A stretch of 64,000 bases of DNA from JBFMFB01 sp040752115 (GCA_040752115.1 JBFMFB010000011.1:8539-72538), one strand, 5' to 3'; positions 8,630 to 17,860 are shown, numbered from the stretch's first letter. Made by a program: numbers and translations. The notes: generated by a model from the sequence alone, not told the origin.

Positions 8630-9161
8630 GGCTGTCTGCATCCCGCAGCTTGGCGATGGCCTGGGCAAGACTTTCCGCTTCGGCGCCCGAGCTGATCAGC
8701 GCCAGCGCGCTGTCGGCTGCCGTCTCCATTTCCCGGTAATGGCGTCTCAGCCGCTCGACGCTTTGCTCGAGCTGCCGGGCCTCCTGCTGCAACTGATCCC
8801 GCCCGCGGATCGGGACGAGCTCATCCGGCCCCTTTCCGATCAGCTTCTCCATGTTGCGCGAGAAACGGAACAGCGGGCCGGCGATGCGGAAGCTGGCGTA
8901 AAGAGAAACCAGCCACGAAATGACGCCGGTGGCGCCCACCAGAAAAAACCCTGCCAGCAGCATGCTCGGCCCCAGCGCATGGTGCGTGATGCTATGGGCC
9001 TTGACGACCTGCCAGTAGGCGTCGCCGGAATTGTCGCTGACGAAAACAAGCACGCCGAAAAGCGCGGCGAACGAGAGGATTCCGGCGAAAAAAGCGACCT
9101 TGCCGACAAGCTTGAGGTGAAACAGCGGATGAGGACTGCCGACCTGGATGTTGTTCTGCAT
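8616..9161 (-). CDS. Two-helix membrane protein with HAMP-like/coiled-coil tail (first gene of cytochrome cluster)
   Basis: 181 aa from the ATG at 9161, chosen for its strong ribosome binding site AGGGAGGA; the frame extends to 9218. Helix 1 is about residues 19-43 (VGKVAFFAGILSFAALFGVL), followed by a periplasmic loop, helix 2 about 64-91 (LLAGFFLVGATGVISWLV), then FRIAGPLFRFSRNMEKLIGKG, which looks like a HAMP linker. A long charged coiled coil follows (about 105-175). No kinase, cyclase or methyl-accepting output is present. First gene of the operon with the seven-haem cytochrome. Proteins of this layout occur next to multihaem cytochromes in other metal- or sulfur-oxidising betaproteobacteria (from memory); function unknown. 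Confidence 0.72.
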   Translation of the reverse strand: MQNNIQVGSPHPLFHLKLVGKVAFFAGILSFAALFGVLVFVSDNSGDAYWQVVKAHSITHHALGPSMLLAGFFLVGATGVISWLVSLYASFRIAGPLFRFSRNMEKLIGKGPDELVPIRGRDQLQQEARQLEQSVERLRRHYREMETAADSALALISSGAEAESLAQAIAKLRDADSHVRL

Positions 9162-9260
9162 GACATTCCTCCCTTGAAGGAATTTATCGATTTTATGCGG
9201 CGAAAGCAACGATATCACAAAAATGTGACAGTTTGTTTATTATTTTTGGACTTCCTTTAT

Positions 9261-10508
9261 TCATTCGGTGGAGCACGACCCGCTGTCTTGCCCTCCAACA
9301 GCCTTCATCCGGGCTTTTACCGCCTCCAGCCGCGCCTGGTAAACCCGCTCCCGAATCAGCCGGGGTTCCACGCATGTTTTCGCCACTGCACCCGCGTCCA
9401 CTTCCAACGCCGTGGCAAGCGCCAGGCGTAGCAAATCCGCCTGGGGGTAGGGATTGTCCTGATGGCCTGCCCGCCCGCAGGAATCGCTGCGGCAGGCCAG
9501 CAGGAGATTTTCGAACCGCTGCGGCTGGCGCAGGGCGTCGGTTTCCTGCAGCAGCTTCAGCACGGTGTTGGGGCGCAATTCCAGGGCGCAGTGGATTTCG
9601 CCGTGGAAACGGGCGGCGAGCAGCGCCAGATCGCGGCAGTCGTTGGGCGCACGCAGGCGCCGGGCAAACGTCCTGACCAGCTCCGCGCCCCGCTCTTCGT
9701 GGCCGATGTGACGCGGCCATTCCTCCTGCGGCGTGGCGCCCTTGCCGAGATCGTGCGCGAGCACAGCGAAGCGCACCGGCAGCGGGTAATTTTGCGCTGC
9801 GGCGTAATCCACTGCCAGCATCACATGCGCGCCGGTGTCGATTTCGGGATGGTACGCTTCCGGCTGCGGCACGCCGAACAGGGCGTCCACTTCCGGCAGG
9901 ATTCTCGCGAGTGCACCGCAGGCGCGTAGCGCCTCGAACATGCGCGATGGCTTTTGCTCCATCAGGCCCTTGGCGAGTTCCTGCCATGCCCGTTCCGGCA
10001 CCAGCGCATCCACTTCGCCGCTGGTCACCATCTCGCGCATCAGCGCCAGCGTTTCATCGGCAATGCGGAAGCCGAAGCGCGCCGCAAATCGCGCCACCCG
10101 CAGCACCCGCACCGGGTCCTCGACGAACGCCGGGCCGACGTGGCGCAGGATTCCGGCCTCGAGATCGGCGACACCGCCGTAGGGATCGATGATACTGCCC
10201 TGCTCGTCCTTGGCGATGGCGTTAATGGTGAGGTCGCGCCGGGCGAGGTCCTCCTCCAGCGTCACCTCGGGCGCGGCGTACACTTGAAACCCCTTGTAGC
10301 CGCGCGCGGTCTTGCGCTCGGTGCGGGCAAGCGCATACTCCTCGTGAGTTTCGGGATGGAGGAACACGGGAAAATCCTTGCCCACCGGACGGAAGCCGAG
10401 ACGTCGCATTTCCTCCGGCGTGGCGCCGACCACGACGTAGTCGCGGTCCTGGACAGCCAAGCCCAGCAACTCGTCGCGCACCGCGCCGCCGACGGTATAG
10501 ATTCGCAT
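9261..10508 (-). CDS. cca: Multifunctional CCA-adding tRNA nucleotidyltransferase
   Basis: 415 aa from the ATG at 10508 (MRIYTVGGAVRDELLG...), the standard start; the frame runs on to 10751 inside the upstream gene without similarity. Class II nucleotidyltransferase: GGAVRDELLG binds substrate, and DRDYVVVG carries the catalytic carboxylates (E. coli D21/D23 equivalents). RRDLTINAIA follows, and an HD domain motif AHDLGKG lies toward the C-terminus, giving the phosphohydrolase activity of the gammaproteobacterial/betaproteobacterial form. Adds or repairs the 3' CCA of tRNAs. It starts 11 bp after the NDUFA9-like gene stop, as in many betaproteobacteria. Confidence 0.95.
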   Translation of the reverse strand: MRIYTVGGAVRDELLGLAVQDRDYVVVGATPEEMRRLGFRPVGKDFPVFLHPETHEEYALARTERKTARGYKGFQVYAAPEVTLEEDLARRDLTINAIAKDEQGSIIDPYGGVADLEAGILRHVGPAFVEDPVRVLRVARFAARFGFRIADETLALMREMVTSGEVDALVPERAWQELAKGLMEQKPSRMFEALRACGALARILPEVDALFGVPQPEAYHPEIDTGAHVMLAVDYAAAQNYPLPVRFAVLAHDLGKGATPQEEWPRHIGHEERGAELVRTFARRLRAPNDCRDLALLAARFHGEIHCALELRPNTVLKLLQETDALRQPQRFENLLLACRSDSCGRAGHQDNPYPQADLLRLALATALEVDAGAVAKTCVEPRLIRERVYQARLEAVKARMKAVGGQDSGSCSTE

Positions 10509-10519
10509 CCTGCGGTCCG

Positions 10520-11470
10520 CTACCGCCCCGCCCGCCTGCGGATATCGCGGTACCGATCGGTGTCGTTGCCGGCAAGATATTGCGGTGCGACGACCTCCAG
10601 CGCGGTGGGCCGGAAGCCGAACACCGCCGGAAATTCGTTGGGACAGACGTTGTCCGTCTTGAGGGAATAGTAGTTGTCGCGGGTCAGTATCTTGACCGGC
10701 AGCTTTTCGAACACCCAGGCCTGGAGGTAGGACAGCCGGTCGTTCAAGCACAGGATCACGCGGCAGTAGCCGCGGGTCTTGGCAACGAATTCAACCAGCT
10801 CGCGCAGGGTGTATACCTTCGGCCCGCACAGCTCGTAGCGATGGCCGAAAGTAGCCGGGTTGGAGAGACTCGCAACATAGGCGCGCGCCACGTCATCCAC
10901 GAATACCGGCTGCAGCTTCGCGTTCGGGCTGCCGAGCGGGAACACCGGCGACCACTTCAGCACATTCGCGAACATGTTGAGAAAGGTGTCCTCGCGGCCG
11001 AAAATGACCGACGGCCGGAACACCGTGACCTTGAGCCGGTCGTTGCCTGCCTGGAGCACCAGAGCCTCGCCCTGCCCCTTGGTGCGCTGGTAGCGGCTCA
11101 GACCGTTCGGGTCCGCGCCCTGCGCGCTCATGTGCAGCAGGCGCCGCACGCCCGCGGCGAGGCATGCTTCCACCACCTTGCGCGGCAGTTCCACATGATT
11201 TTTTTCGAAATCCCCGGCTTTCCGTTCGTGCAGGATGCCGACCAGGTTGATCACCGCATCCATGCCCTCGAATTGCCGCCGGAGATCGGCCGGATCATGG
11301 ACATTGGCCCGCACCAGGCTCATCCCCGGCAGGACGGTCAGATGCTTGCCGCTTTCGTAGCTGCGCGTCAGCACGCGCACGTTGATGCCCCGCTCGGAAA
11401 GCTGGTGCACAATATGCCGCCCGACAAAACCGCTGCCTCCAAGGACGCAGACATTTTTTATTTCCACCAA
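10520..11470 (-). CDS. Complex I NDUFA9-like NAD(P)-binding epimerase/dehydratase family protein
   Basis: 316 aa. Atypical short-chain dehydrogenase with the N-terminal Rossmann glycine motif VLGGSGFVGRHI (residues 9-20). HMSAQGADPNGLSRYQRTKGQGE supplies the SxxxK-type catalytic region in altered form. Best read as the bacterial relative of mitochondrial NDUFA9, often annotated NAD-dependent epimerase/dehydratase. It lies between slt and cca on the same strand; the slt-NDUFA9-cca order recurs in betaproteobacteria. Substrate unknown. Confidence 0.88.
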   Translation of the reverse strand: MVEIKNVCVLGGSGFVGRHIVHQLSERGINVRVLTRSYESGKHLTVLPGMSLVRANVHDPADLRRQFEGMDAVINLVGILHERKAGDFEKNHVELPRKVVEACLAAGVRRLLHMSAQGADPNGLSRYQRTKGQGEALVLQAGNDRLKVTVFRPSVIFGREDTFLNMFANVLKWSPVFPLGSPNAKLQPVFVDDVARAYVASLSNPATFGHRYELCGPKVYTLRELVEFVAKTRGYCRVILCLNDRLSYLQAWVFEKLPVKILTRDNYYSLKTDNVCPNEFPAVFGFRPTALEVVAPQYLAGNDTDRYRDIRRRAGR

Positions 11471-11599
11471 AGCCTCCTCGTTCTCTTATTCGAAAGCGGT
11501 TTCAGTGCAGGGTAATGCGCGCAGCGCGACTCACGCCAAGCTCTCCTACGAGCTTCAATAATTTATGACCAGGACTCCGGCAAAAAACTCCCGTACCCG

Positions 11600-13555
11600 C
11601 TACGGCTCGCAGGAAGGACTGCGCTCGTCCTGGGCCTGGCATTCCCGACCACCGTTTCTGCCGGCAACAACGCCCAGCCGCTGTTTCAATGTAAGCAGGC
11701 GCTGGCCGAAACGATTGGCATAGTAGGTGGCGTTGCTCATCACTTTCTGCACATAGTCGCGGGTTTCCGTGAACGGGATGGTCTCCGTGTAAACCGCGCC
11801 TTCGAGCGCCTTCTCATCCTTCCACCGTTTCGCCCGCACCGGGCCGGCATTGTAGGCGGCAGTGGCCAGCACCGGCTGGCCGTCGTTCACGTCCAGCACG
11901 TATTTGAGGTAGTAGGTGCCAAGCGCAATGTTGGTGTCCAGCCGATTGACCAGGTTTCGGCGGAAATTCTTGAGGCCGAGGCGCTTCGCCACCCACTGCG
12001 CCGTACCCGGCATCAGTTGCATCAAGCCCGAGGCGCCGACGCTGGACCGCGCCACCTGGATGAAGCGGCTTTCCTGGCGGATCAGACCATAAATCCACGC
12101 CTCGTCCAGATTCCGCTCGTGTGCAAACGTCCGCATCAGATCGCGGTGCGGCGCCGGGTAGCGGAGGCTGAAATCATGCAGCTGGACGGTCTTGCCGGCG
12201 GTGTAAATGGCACGGTCGAGCCAGTCGCTGCGCTTCGCCACCTCCGCCGCGACAAGCAGCTGCTTGTCGTCGAAATTGCGGATCGCCCATCCCCACTCGC
12301 GGTTGGCTTCGAGGCGCAGCCCCAGCTGGTACAGCGCCAGTGCGCGCCGGATGCCTGGCACCTGCCCCATCGCCTTCACTTCGGCCTCGCTCGGCCGGTA
12401 AGTGGCTTCAGGGTTGCCGATCACCGCTCCCAGTTCCTCCGTCGCCATTTGACCGTAAAAATTGTGCTCCGTCGACAACGGCGCCAGGATTGCATTGGCC
12501 TGCGCCTGCTTGCCCATCTCCTTGAGCGCACGCGCCTTCCAATAACGCCAGGCTCCTTGGCGCCGCATGCTCTCCGGCATGGCATCCACCCCGGCAAGGA
12601 CCTGCTGCCAGTCCGCCCCGCGCAACGCCGCCCGCACTCGCCAGGCGTGCTGGAGTTCGTTGAGCGGGGTATCGCCCGCCTCAGCGAACCATTTCAGCGC
12701 GGCAGGATCGTGTTTGCGCGCTGCATGGAAAGCCATCTGCCCCCATACGTATTTGCGGTCCTCGGAACCGAAACGCTCGCGCAAGGCGTCCCAATACGGC
12801 AGCGCCTGCTGCGGCTGGCTTCTGGCCAGGCGATACAAGGCGAATATCGTAAGTTCTCGCCCCACACGAGTTTTGAGGTCGGCGCTGCCCTTGTCGAGAA
12901 AGCGCTGAGGATTCTCCGCAATGCCATCCAGCGTGCGCAGCCGGGCTTCCTGCTGATCGGACAAGTGCTGCGCGACGCGCTGCGCCACGCTGACATTCCC
13001 CAGCTCAAGCGCAAGGCGGATCCGCGCCCAGACGTCGTCCGCCTTCAACAAACCATCCGTCATCATGGCTTCAAACAACGGGGTGCAGCTCGACGGCTGA
13101 TCCGTGCCGACGAACCACAAGCGCCTTGCCTCATCGAACACAGAACCGTCGCCGAGGTTAAGGCGTGCCTGCAGGGCATAGCAGGTCAATTCATCGTCCT
13201 CGCCAACGAACGATGGGTATTCGCTCAGGAAAAGCGCCCAGTTCTGCTGTCTAGCCAGCAGTTTCAGCCAATCGGCGCGCAGCCGCTCGGAAAGCGGCGT
13301 ATCGCGGTACGCCTGAATAAACTGGCGGATTTCGCCGGGACTCGCGTCCTTGAGGCGCATCTCGATTTTCCAGTAGGCGAGATAAGGCTCCAGCACATGC
13401 CCTTTCAGCCGGGCCGCGGCGGCATCGAGCCGCGCCGGCTTCTGCAGCCTGAACGCTTCGCGTGCGGCGAGGAATTCGTCGTCCCGGCTGGCGGCAAAAG
13501 TCGCACCAGACAAAAGCAACAACGACAATAGAAACAGAGACAGAAATTTTTGCAT
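11600..13555 (-). CDS. slt: Soluble lytic murein transglycosylase
   Basis: 651 aa from the ATG at 13555, chosen because it opens a clean signal peptide (MQKFLSLFLLSLLLLSG...AASR) and gives the family length; the upstream extension to 14113 overlaps a plus-strand gene. A long alpha-helical superhelical U/L domain occupies residues about 25-480. A C-terminal SLT domain contains the catalytic Glu in LIRQESRF, plus SSVGASGLMQLMPGTAQ and VLATAAYNAGP. Cleaves peptidoglycan to 1,6-anhydromuropeptides in the periplasm. Divergent from the aldehyde dehydrogenase at 13649, with a 93-bp shared upstream region; 129 bp precede the NDUFA9-like gene. Confidence 0.94.
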   Translation of the reverse strand: MQKFLSLFLLSLLLLSGATFAASRDDEFLAAREAFRLQKPARLDAAAARLKGHVLEPYLAYWKIEMRLKDASPGEIRQFIQAYRDTPLSERLRADWLKLLARQQNWALFLSEYPSFVGEDDELTCYALQARLNLGDGSVFDEARRLWFVGTDQPSSCTPLFEAMMTDGLLKADDVWARIRLALELGNVSVAQRVAQHLSDQQEARLRTLDGIAENPQRFLDKGSADLKTRVGRELTIFALYRLARSQPQQALPYWDALRERFGSEDRKYVWGQMAFHAARKHDPAALKWFAEAGDTPLNELQHAWRVRAALRGADWQQVLAGVDAMPESMRRQGAWRYWKARALKEMGKQAQANAILAPLSTEHNFYGQMATEELGAVIGNPEATYRPSEAEVKAMGQVPGIRRALALYQLGLRLEANREWGWAIRNFDDKQLLVAAEVAKRSDWLDRAIYTAGKTVQLHDFSLRYPAPHRDLMRTFAHERNLDEAWIYGLIRQESRFIQVARSSVGASGLMQLMPGTAQWVAKRLGLKNFRRNLVNRLDTNIALGTYYLKYVLDVNDGQPVLATAAYNAGPVRAKRWKDEKALEGAVYTETIPFTETRDYVQKVMSNATYYANRFGQRLLTLKQRLGVVAGRNGGRECQAQDERSPSCEP

Positions 13556-13648
13556 CCGTACAACAACCCAAGCTGCAAACTGCCGACCCGACAACGTGTC
13601 AAATCGGTCGTGATAGCATGAAAAAATATCTTCAAGGATAGCACAGAT

Positions 13649-15013
13649 ATGCCCTATATCAGCCTCAATCCGGCCACTAACAAGGTACTGAAAAGTTTTC
13701 TCGGTTGGGACGACCAGCGGCTGGCGGCGGCGCTGGAAAGCGCTCACCGCGCCCAGCTCGAATGGCGCCGCACGGGCTTTGAGCAGCGCGCCGGCATGAT
13801 GCGGAAAGCTGCTGCACTGCTGAGGGAAAAACGGGACGAATACGCAACCCTGATCGCGCTCGAAATGGGCAAACCGCTGCAGGAGGGATGCGCCGAGATC
13901 GAAAAATGCGGGCTGGGGTGCGATTTTTACGCGGACAATGCGGCGCGCTTCCTGCAGGACGAAATCATCGAATCCGATGCCGGCAAAAGCTACATTACCT
14001 ATCTGCCGCTCGGTACTGTGCTCGGCGTCATGCCGTGGAATTTCCCGTTCTGGCAGGTGTTCCGCTTTGCCGCGCCGACGCTGATGGCAGGCAATGCGGT
14101 GGTGCTCAAGCACTCATCGAATGTGCCGCAGTGTGCGCTGGCGCTGGAGGAAATTTTCCGCCAGGCTGGTTTTCCCGAGCATCTGTTCCTCACCCTGATG
14201 ATCGAAGCCGATCAGGTCGCCGATGCCATCGCCAACCCACATGTCCACGCCGTCACGCTCACCGGCTCGGAACTGGCCGGGCGCAGAGTCGCCGCCTGCG
14301 CCGGCCAGCACCTGAAGAAATGCGTGCTCGAGCTGGGCGGCTCCGATGCCTTCATCGTGCTGCGCGATGCCGACCTTGAGCTCGCCGCCGGTCAGGCCGT
14401 CGCCTCGCGCTTCCAGAACTGCGGCCAGTCCTGCATTGCCGCCAAGCGATTGATCGTCGTGCCGGAAATCGCGGAAGAATTCTTGAGCCTGTTGCGGGAA
14501 AGAATCTCGCAACTCCGGGTTGGCGACCCGCTCGACGAAACCACGCAAATCGGCCCGATGGCGCGGCTCGATCTGCGCGACGAACTGCACCGCCAGGTAA
14601 GCGATTCCATCGCCCAAGGCGCGGTGCGGGTGCTGGGATGCGCGCCGCTCGAAGGGGAAGGCGCGTTCTACTCCCCATCCATTCTCGACCACGTCACACC
14701 CAAGACCCGCGCCTACCATGAAGAGCTGTTCGGGCCGGTGGCCTGCATCATCCGCGCCGAGAACGAAGAAGACGCGATCCGCATCGCCAATGACACCCGC
14801 TTCGGCCTGGGCAGCAGCATCTGGAGCCGCGACACGGAGCGGGCCGAGCGGCTGTCGCGGGAAATTCAGGCTGGCGCGAGCTTCATCAACGGACTGGTGA
14901 AATCGGATCCGCGGCTGCCCTTCGGCGGAATCAAGGCTTCCGGCTTCGGCCGAGAGCTCTCCCGCGATGGCATCCGCGAGTTTGTGAACATCAAGACGGT
15001 ATGGGTACGCTAG
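13649..15013 (+). CDS. NAD(P)-dependent succinate-semialdehyde dehydrogenase family
   Basis: 454 aa, the short form typical of SSADH/Sad-like aldehyde dehydrogenases. Visible: the nucleotide-binding VLGVMPWNFPFWQ, the catalytic Glu in LELGGSDAF, the nucleophile Cys in NCGQSCIAAKR, and a C-terminal LPFGGIKASGFGRELS. Oxidises succinate semialdehyde or a related aldehyde. It stands alone, divergent from slt, with no GABA transaminase nearby, so the physiological substrate is uncertain. Start ATG at 13649 gives the conserved MxYxSxNPAT N-terminus. Confidence 0.88.
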   Translation: MPYISLNPATNKVLKSFLGWDDQRLAAALESAHRAQLEWRRTGFEQRAGMMRKAAALLREKRDEYATLIALEMGKPLQEGCAEIEKCGLGCDFYADNAARFLQDEIIESDAGKSYITYLPLGTVLGVMPWNFPFWQVFRFAAPTLMAGNAVVLKHSSNVPQCALALEEIFRQAGFPEHLFLTLMIEADQVADAIANPHVHAVTLTGSELAGRRVAACAGQHLKKCVLELGGSDAFIVLRDADLELAAGQAVASRFQNCGQSCIAAKRLIVVPEIAEEFLSLLRERISQLRVGDPLDETTQIGPMARLDLRDELHRQVSDSIAQGAVRVLGCAPLEGEGAFYSPSILDHVTPKTRAYHEELFGPVACIIRAENEEDAIRIANDTRFGLGSSIWSRDTERAERLSREIQAGASFINGLVKSDPRLPFGGIKASGFGRELSRDGIREFVNIKTVWVR

Positions 15014-15032
15014 CCATACCGGCCAGATGGAA

Positions 15033-15413
15033 TCAGTGCACTTTCGGTACGAGCTGCACTTCCAGCGCCGTTGCCACGTTATCCTTCAGCTCCACCGTCA
15101 CGTCGTAGGTCTTGTGGGGTATCCCGTAAGCGCCGTACTCGGCATATTCATTGACGGCCTTGAAACCCTCGACGCCTTTCCGGATGAGGCACGAATCCTT
15201 GAGGCAGATGTGCCACCGTGCATCGCCGGAAACCTGGTAGGAGACGATGTCCTTGTCTGCCCTGCCTTCGAGCTGAAGCGTGACGCGGTTTTCGACGGAA
15301 CTTAGTTCAACCAGCTTGCCGCTCAGGGACTCGGCCTGCGCAGCAACCGAAAACGCTTGCAGCCAGATGGCGACAAGCATTGCAACAACGGTGTTCATTC
15401 CCTTCGTTCGCAT
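15033..15413 (-). CDS. Secreted hypothetical protein
   Basis: 126 aa with an excellent Shine-Dalgarno (GAGGAGG) before the ATG at 15413. An N-terminal signal peptide (hydrophobic stretch VVAMLVAIWLQAFSVAAQA) is likely cleaved after AQA, leaving about 100 residues. Two cysteines (HICLKDSCLI) are placed to form a disulfide. I do not recognise a family. The mature part looks like a small beta-rich domain (VTLQLEGRADKDIVSYQVSG, TYDVTVELKDN). Convergent with the aldehyde dehydrogenase, 19 bp away. Confidence 0.7.
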   Translation of the reverse strand: MRTKGMNTVVAMLVAIWLQAFSVAAQAESLSGKLVELSSVENRVTLQLEGRADKDIVSYQVSGDARWHICLKDSCLIRKGVEGFKAVNEYAEYGAYGIPHKTYDVTVELKDNVATALEVQLVPKVH

Positions 15414-15491
15414 AGTGACCTCCTCGCTTACGGCTCCGGGGAATCGCCGGGCCTTTCGGCTATGTAAAATTGCAGTTTCAGCGGCAGGCGC

Positions 15492-15728
15492 TCAGCCCGA
15501 AATTCCGGAACCGGACCAGTCGCGCTCACTATCGGGAGCTCCTCTCGCTTCTGCCGCCGCATCTATCTCGGCCGCACCCTTGCACTCTCCTCCGCGGTAA
15601 GCATCCAGCAAATACCGGATCGCGGCATTGACGTCCTGCCGCACTCCGGGCTCGCCCGCGAACGGGACGGGAAGCAACTCCAATTCAAACAGCAGTTCCG
15701 AATCAATAGCGACTTGTTGAGCGGCCAT
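15492..15728 (-). CDS. Small hypothetical protein
   Basis: 78 aa preceded by a near-perfect ribosome binding site AAGGAGG seven bases before the ATG at 15728, which is the main reason to believe it is expressed. Acidic (many E and D), no signal peptide or membrane segment, one cysteine. The region DVNAAIRYLLDAYRGG is predicted helical. No family recognised. Followed after 78 bp by the secreted protein at 15033-15413, same strand. Confidence 0.55.
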   Translation of the reverse strand: MAAQQVAIDSELLFELELLPVPFAGEPGVRQDVNAAIRYLLDAYRGGECKGAAEIDAAAEARGAPDSERDWSGSGISG

Positions 15729-15887
15729 GGCAACCTCCTTCTACGAAAAGTGGGTGAATAACTTTTAGACCGGACGAGATCAAATGGCGTTCTGGCGACT
15801 TCAGGGTCGGAATGATCGCTTATGGTTCCTGCCGCTGCTCTGTCATAATGGCGCGCGCAAATAATTCGAAGGAGCGAAAGGACAACC

Positions 15888-16364
15888 ATGAACGCAAAAA
15901 GAAACGCATGGCTGCAGCGTGCCGGGCGGTGCATAGCAGTTGGAGCGGCCGCAATGGCCGTCGCCTTCCCCTGTTCTGCGGCGGACTGGGCTCTGGTCGC
16001 TACGGACGAGGGACGTGGCGGCGTTTCCATTTACGGGGACAACGCCGGCATTCGCCAGGAAGGCGCGTTGATGAAAGTATGGACGCTATGGGATTTTCTG
16101 ACCCCCCAGTACGACGGGGTTCGGACAAAACGCTATTCGTCCGCCAGGGTGCTTTATGCCGTCAACTGCAAGAACAACACCCAGGCCATCGTGCAGATCA
16201 CGATGCACAAGGGCGCCAAGGGCGCGGGAGAGGTCGTGTCAACGCACGCCTACAAGCCGGATGAACTGGAATACGAAGAGACGTCGCCGGACTCCGTGGC
16301 CCAGGAGATCCAGATCTTTGCCTGCGCGCACGAGGCAATCCGGCAGCCGAAAAAAACGAAGTAG
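15888..16364 (+). CDS. Secreted protein, surface-adhesin protein E-like domain
   Basis: 158 aa with a good Shine-Dalgarno (AAGGAGCGAAAGGA) and a signal peptide (GRCIAVGAAAMAVAFPCSAADW, cleavage after CSA). The mature region (WALVATDEGRGGVSIYGD...KVWTLWDF...YSSARVLYAVNCKNN...) has the pattern of the protein E domain common in small periplasmic betaproteobacterial proteins: W-x-x-hydroxylated residue, KxWxLxD, and a paired cysteine (C in NCKNN and C in FACAHE) for a disulfide. Function unknown; the adhesin name comes from Haemophilus PE and need not apply. A MITE-like element begins 14 bp after the stop. Confidence 0.75.
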   Translation: MNAKRNAWLQRAGRCIAVGAAAMAVAFPCSAADWALVATDEGRGGVSIYGDNAGIRQEGALMKVWTLWDFLTPQYDGVRTKRYSSARVLYAVNCKNNTQAIVQITMHKGAKGAGEVVSTHAYKPDELEYEETSPDSVAQEIQIFACAHEAIRQPKKTK

Positions 16365-16378
16365 CCGGTTCCGGCTAA

Positions 16379-16587
16379 GGAAGCTCTGAAAAAGTGCGCG
16401 AGCGGGATGAAGCGCAAGGCGCCCGGAGCACAGCGACCGAGAAAACGAAGTTTCAGCGAACGCTTACTCCGCGCAGCGAAGTTAAGCCCGTCAGGGCGGC
16501 GGGAGCTACATATCAAAAGGATAGGCGAGGGAGCGAGCACCGCGCAACGCAGCGATTCGCCCGCGCAGCCACTTTTTCAGAGCTTCC
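16379..16587. mobile_element. MITE-like element, 209 bp, with 18-bp terminal inverted repeats
   Basis: The ends GGAAGCTCTGAAAAAGTG (16379-16396) and its exact complement (16570-16587) form a perfect 18-bp terminal inverted repeat. The element is flanked on both sides by the tetranucleotide CTAA (16375-16378 and 16588-16591), consistent with a 4-bp target-site duplication. The interior has no convincing coding region. It sits between two convergent genes; the CTA of the right CTAA is the complement of the TAG stop of the ChaN-like gene. Confidence 0.85.
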
Positions 16588-17826
16588 CTAACGGCTCTCC
16601 CCGGCTGCCTGGAACAGCACGTCCAGCTTCAATGACTGGCCGCGCCGCTCGACCTCCAGGATTCCGCGGTCGCCGGCGCGCTTCTGCCGGACGACGTTCA
16701 CCAGATCGGAGTTCTTCGCCATGGCTTCGCCGTCAACGGCGATCAGCACATCCCCCGTCTGCAGGCCAGCGCGTTCGGCATTGGAGCCGGCTGCCACGTC
16801 CCTGACGACCAGCCCGCGGCCGGCGGGTGCCGGCTCGGTCATGACGCCGAGACGCACCCCGGTTTGCGGCAGATCCTCATAGGCGAGGTAAACCAGAAAA
16901 TCGTAGGGCGCCATGGGAAATCTCGGGAGATCGATTTTCATCAGCCGGTCCCGCTTGTTTGCCGGGATGTCGATTTCCCGCCCGCCGATCAGGACATAGG
17001 AAACGGGCAAGCGGCGAAATGCGCGGCGCGGGATGCCGAAGCCGTAGCGCACATGGTTGCCGCCGGCGACCACCACCATATGCCGGTCCGCGCCGGCCGG
17101 GCTCGCCAGGTAGCGGGCAACCGACTCGGCCATGGTTTCGTCCCACAGCGTCTGGCTGCGGACAAAGCCCTCGGGCTGCATTTCCCCGTGGCTATGGTCG
17201 CCGAGAATGGCCATCGTCATGCCGCGATGGTAGGGGTCGTCCAGGTCGAGCTCCGGCAGCCGGGCCTTCTCCTCCGCGCCGAGCTCATCCGCCTCCCTGC
17301 TGCGCACCGCCTCCACCAGGCTTTTTTCCGCATTCAGGGCGACGACCGGAATGCGTCGCTCACGGGCGAAGTTCAGCAGGTCGCGGTAGTACGCGAAATC
17401 CATCTTCCAGTTCTCGTACCAGCGCGATTCCTTGAGAAACGCCTTTTCGTCCAGCTCGCCGGCGACCCACCGATCCAGCGCCGGCTGCTGCGCGCGCGTA
17501 AACATCTCCATGCCAAGCGCCGCGCGGCCGGGATATCGGTCGGCGAGCCCCTGGAGCACCTGGAGTTCCAGGCGGTGGGAAGCCGGGTTGTCGTGGGTTT
17601 CGCCGACGTAAACAATCCGCGCGTCACCGGCTACGGCGAGCATCTGCGCCGGGCTGACGGCCATGCCGGTCGGTACGTGAATGATCTCGCCGACCCTAGG
17701 CGGCGATGGGCGGGGATAGGGGTCCTGCGGGTCGCCCATCAGTGGCTTGCCGGCGGTGCCGCAGGCGGTCAGGGCGAAAAGGCAGAGCGCAACGGCGGGG
17801 GACAAAGGGGAGGGAAAGCGAATCAC
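16588..17826 (-). CDS. ChaN-family lipoprotein with C-terminal PDZ domain
   Basis: 412 aa. Lipoprotein signal peptide with lipobox LTAC (ALCLFALTACG). The ChaN/DUF399 domain (about residues 55-290) shows YVGETHDNPASH, LGMEMFTR, YYRDLLNFARER and GDHSHGEMQPEG, the histidine- and glutamate-rich pattern of haem/iron-binding ChaN. A PDZ domain follows (about 325-405: AGLQTGDVLIAVDGEAM). ChaN of Campylobacter is an iron-regulated outer-membrane lipoprotein that binds haem. The fused PDZ suggests partner binding. Single gene, convergent with the gene at 15888 and separated from it by the MITE-like element. Confidence 0.87.
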   Translation of the reverse strand: MIRFPSPLSPAVALCLFALTACGTAGKPLMGDPQDPYPRPSPPRVGEIIHVPTGMAVSPAQMLAVAGDARIVYVGETHDNPASHRLELQVLQGLADRYPGRAALGMEMFTRAQQPALDRWVAGELDEKAFLKESRWYENWKMDFAYYRDLLNFARERRIPVVALNAEKSLVEAVRSREADELGAEEKARLPELDLDDPYHRGMTMAILGDHSHGEMQPEGFVRSQTLWDETMAESVARYLASPAGADRHMVVVAGGNHVRYGFGIPRRAFRRLPVSYVLIGGREIDIPANKRDRLMKIDLPRFPMAPYDFLVYLAYEDLPQTGVRLGVMTEPAPAGRGLVVRDVAAGSNAERAGLQTGDVLIAVDGEAMAKNSDLVNVVRQKRAGDRGILEVERRGQSLKLDVLFQAAGESR

Positions 17827-17860
17827 GCAGGGCTCCAGTCAGAAAAAGGGGCCGACCTTG

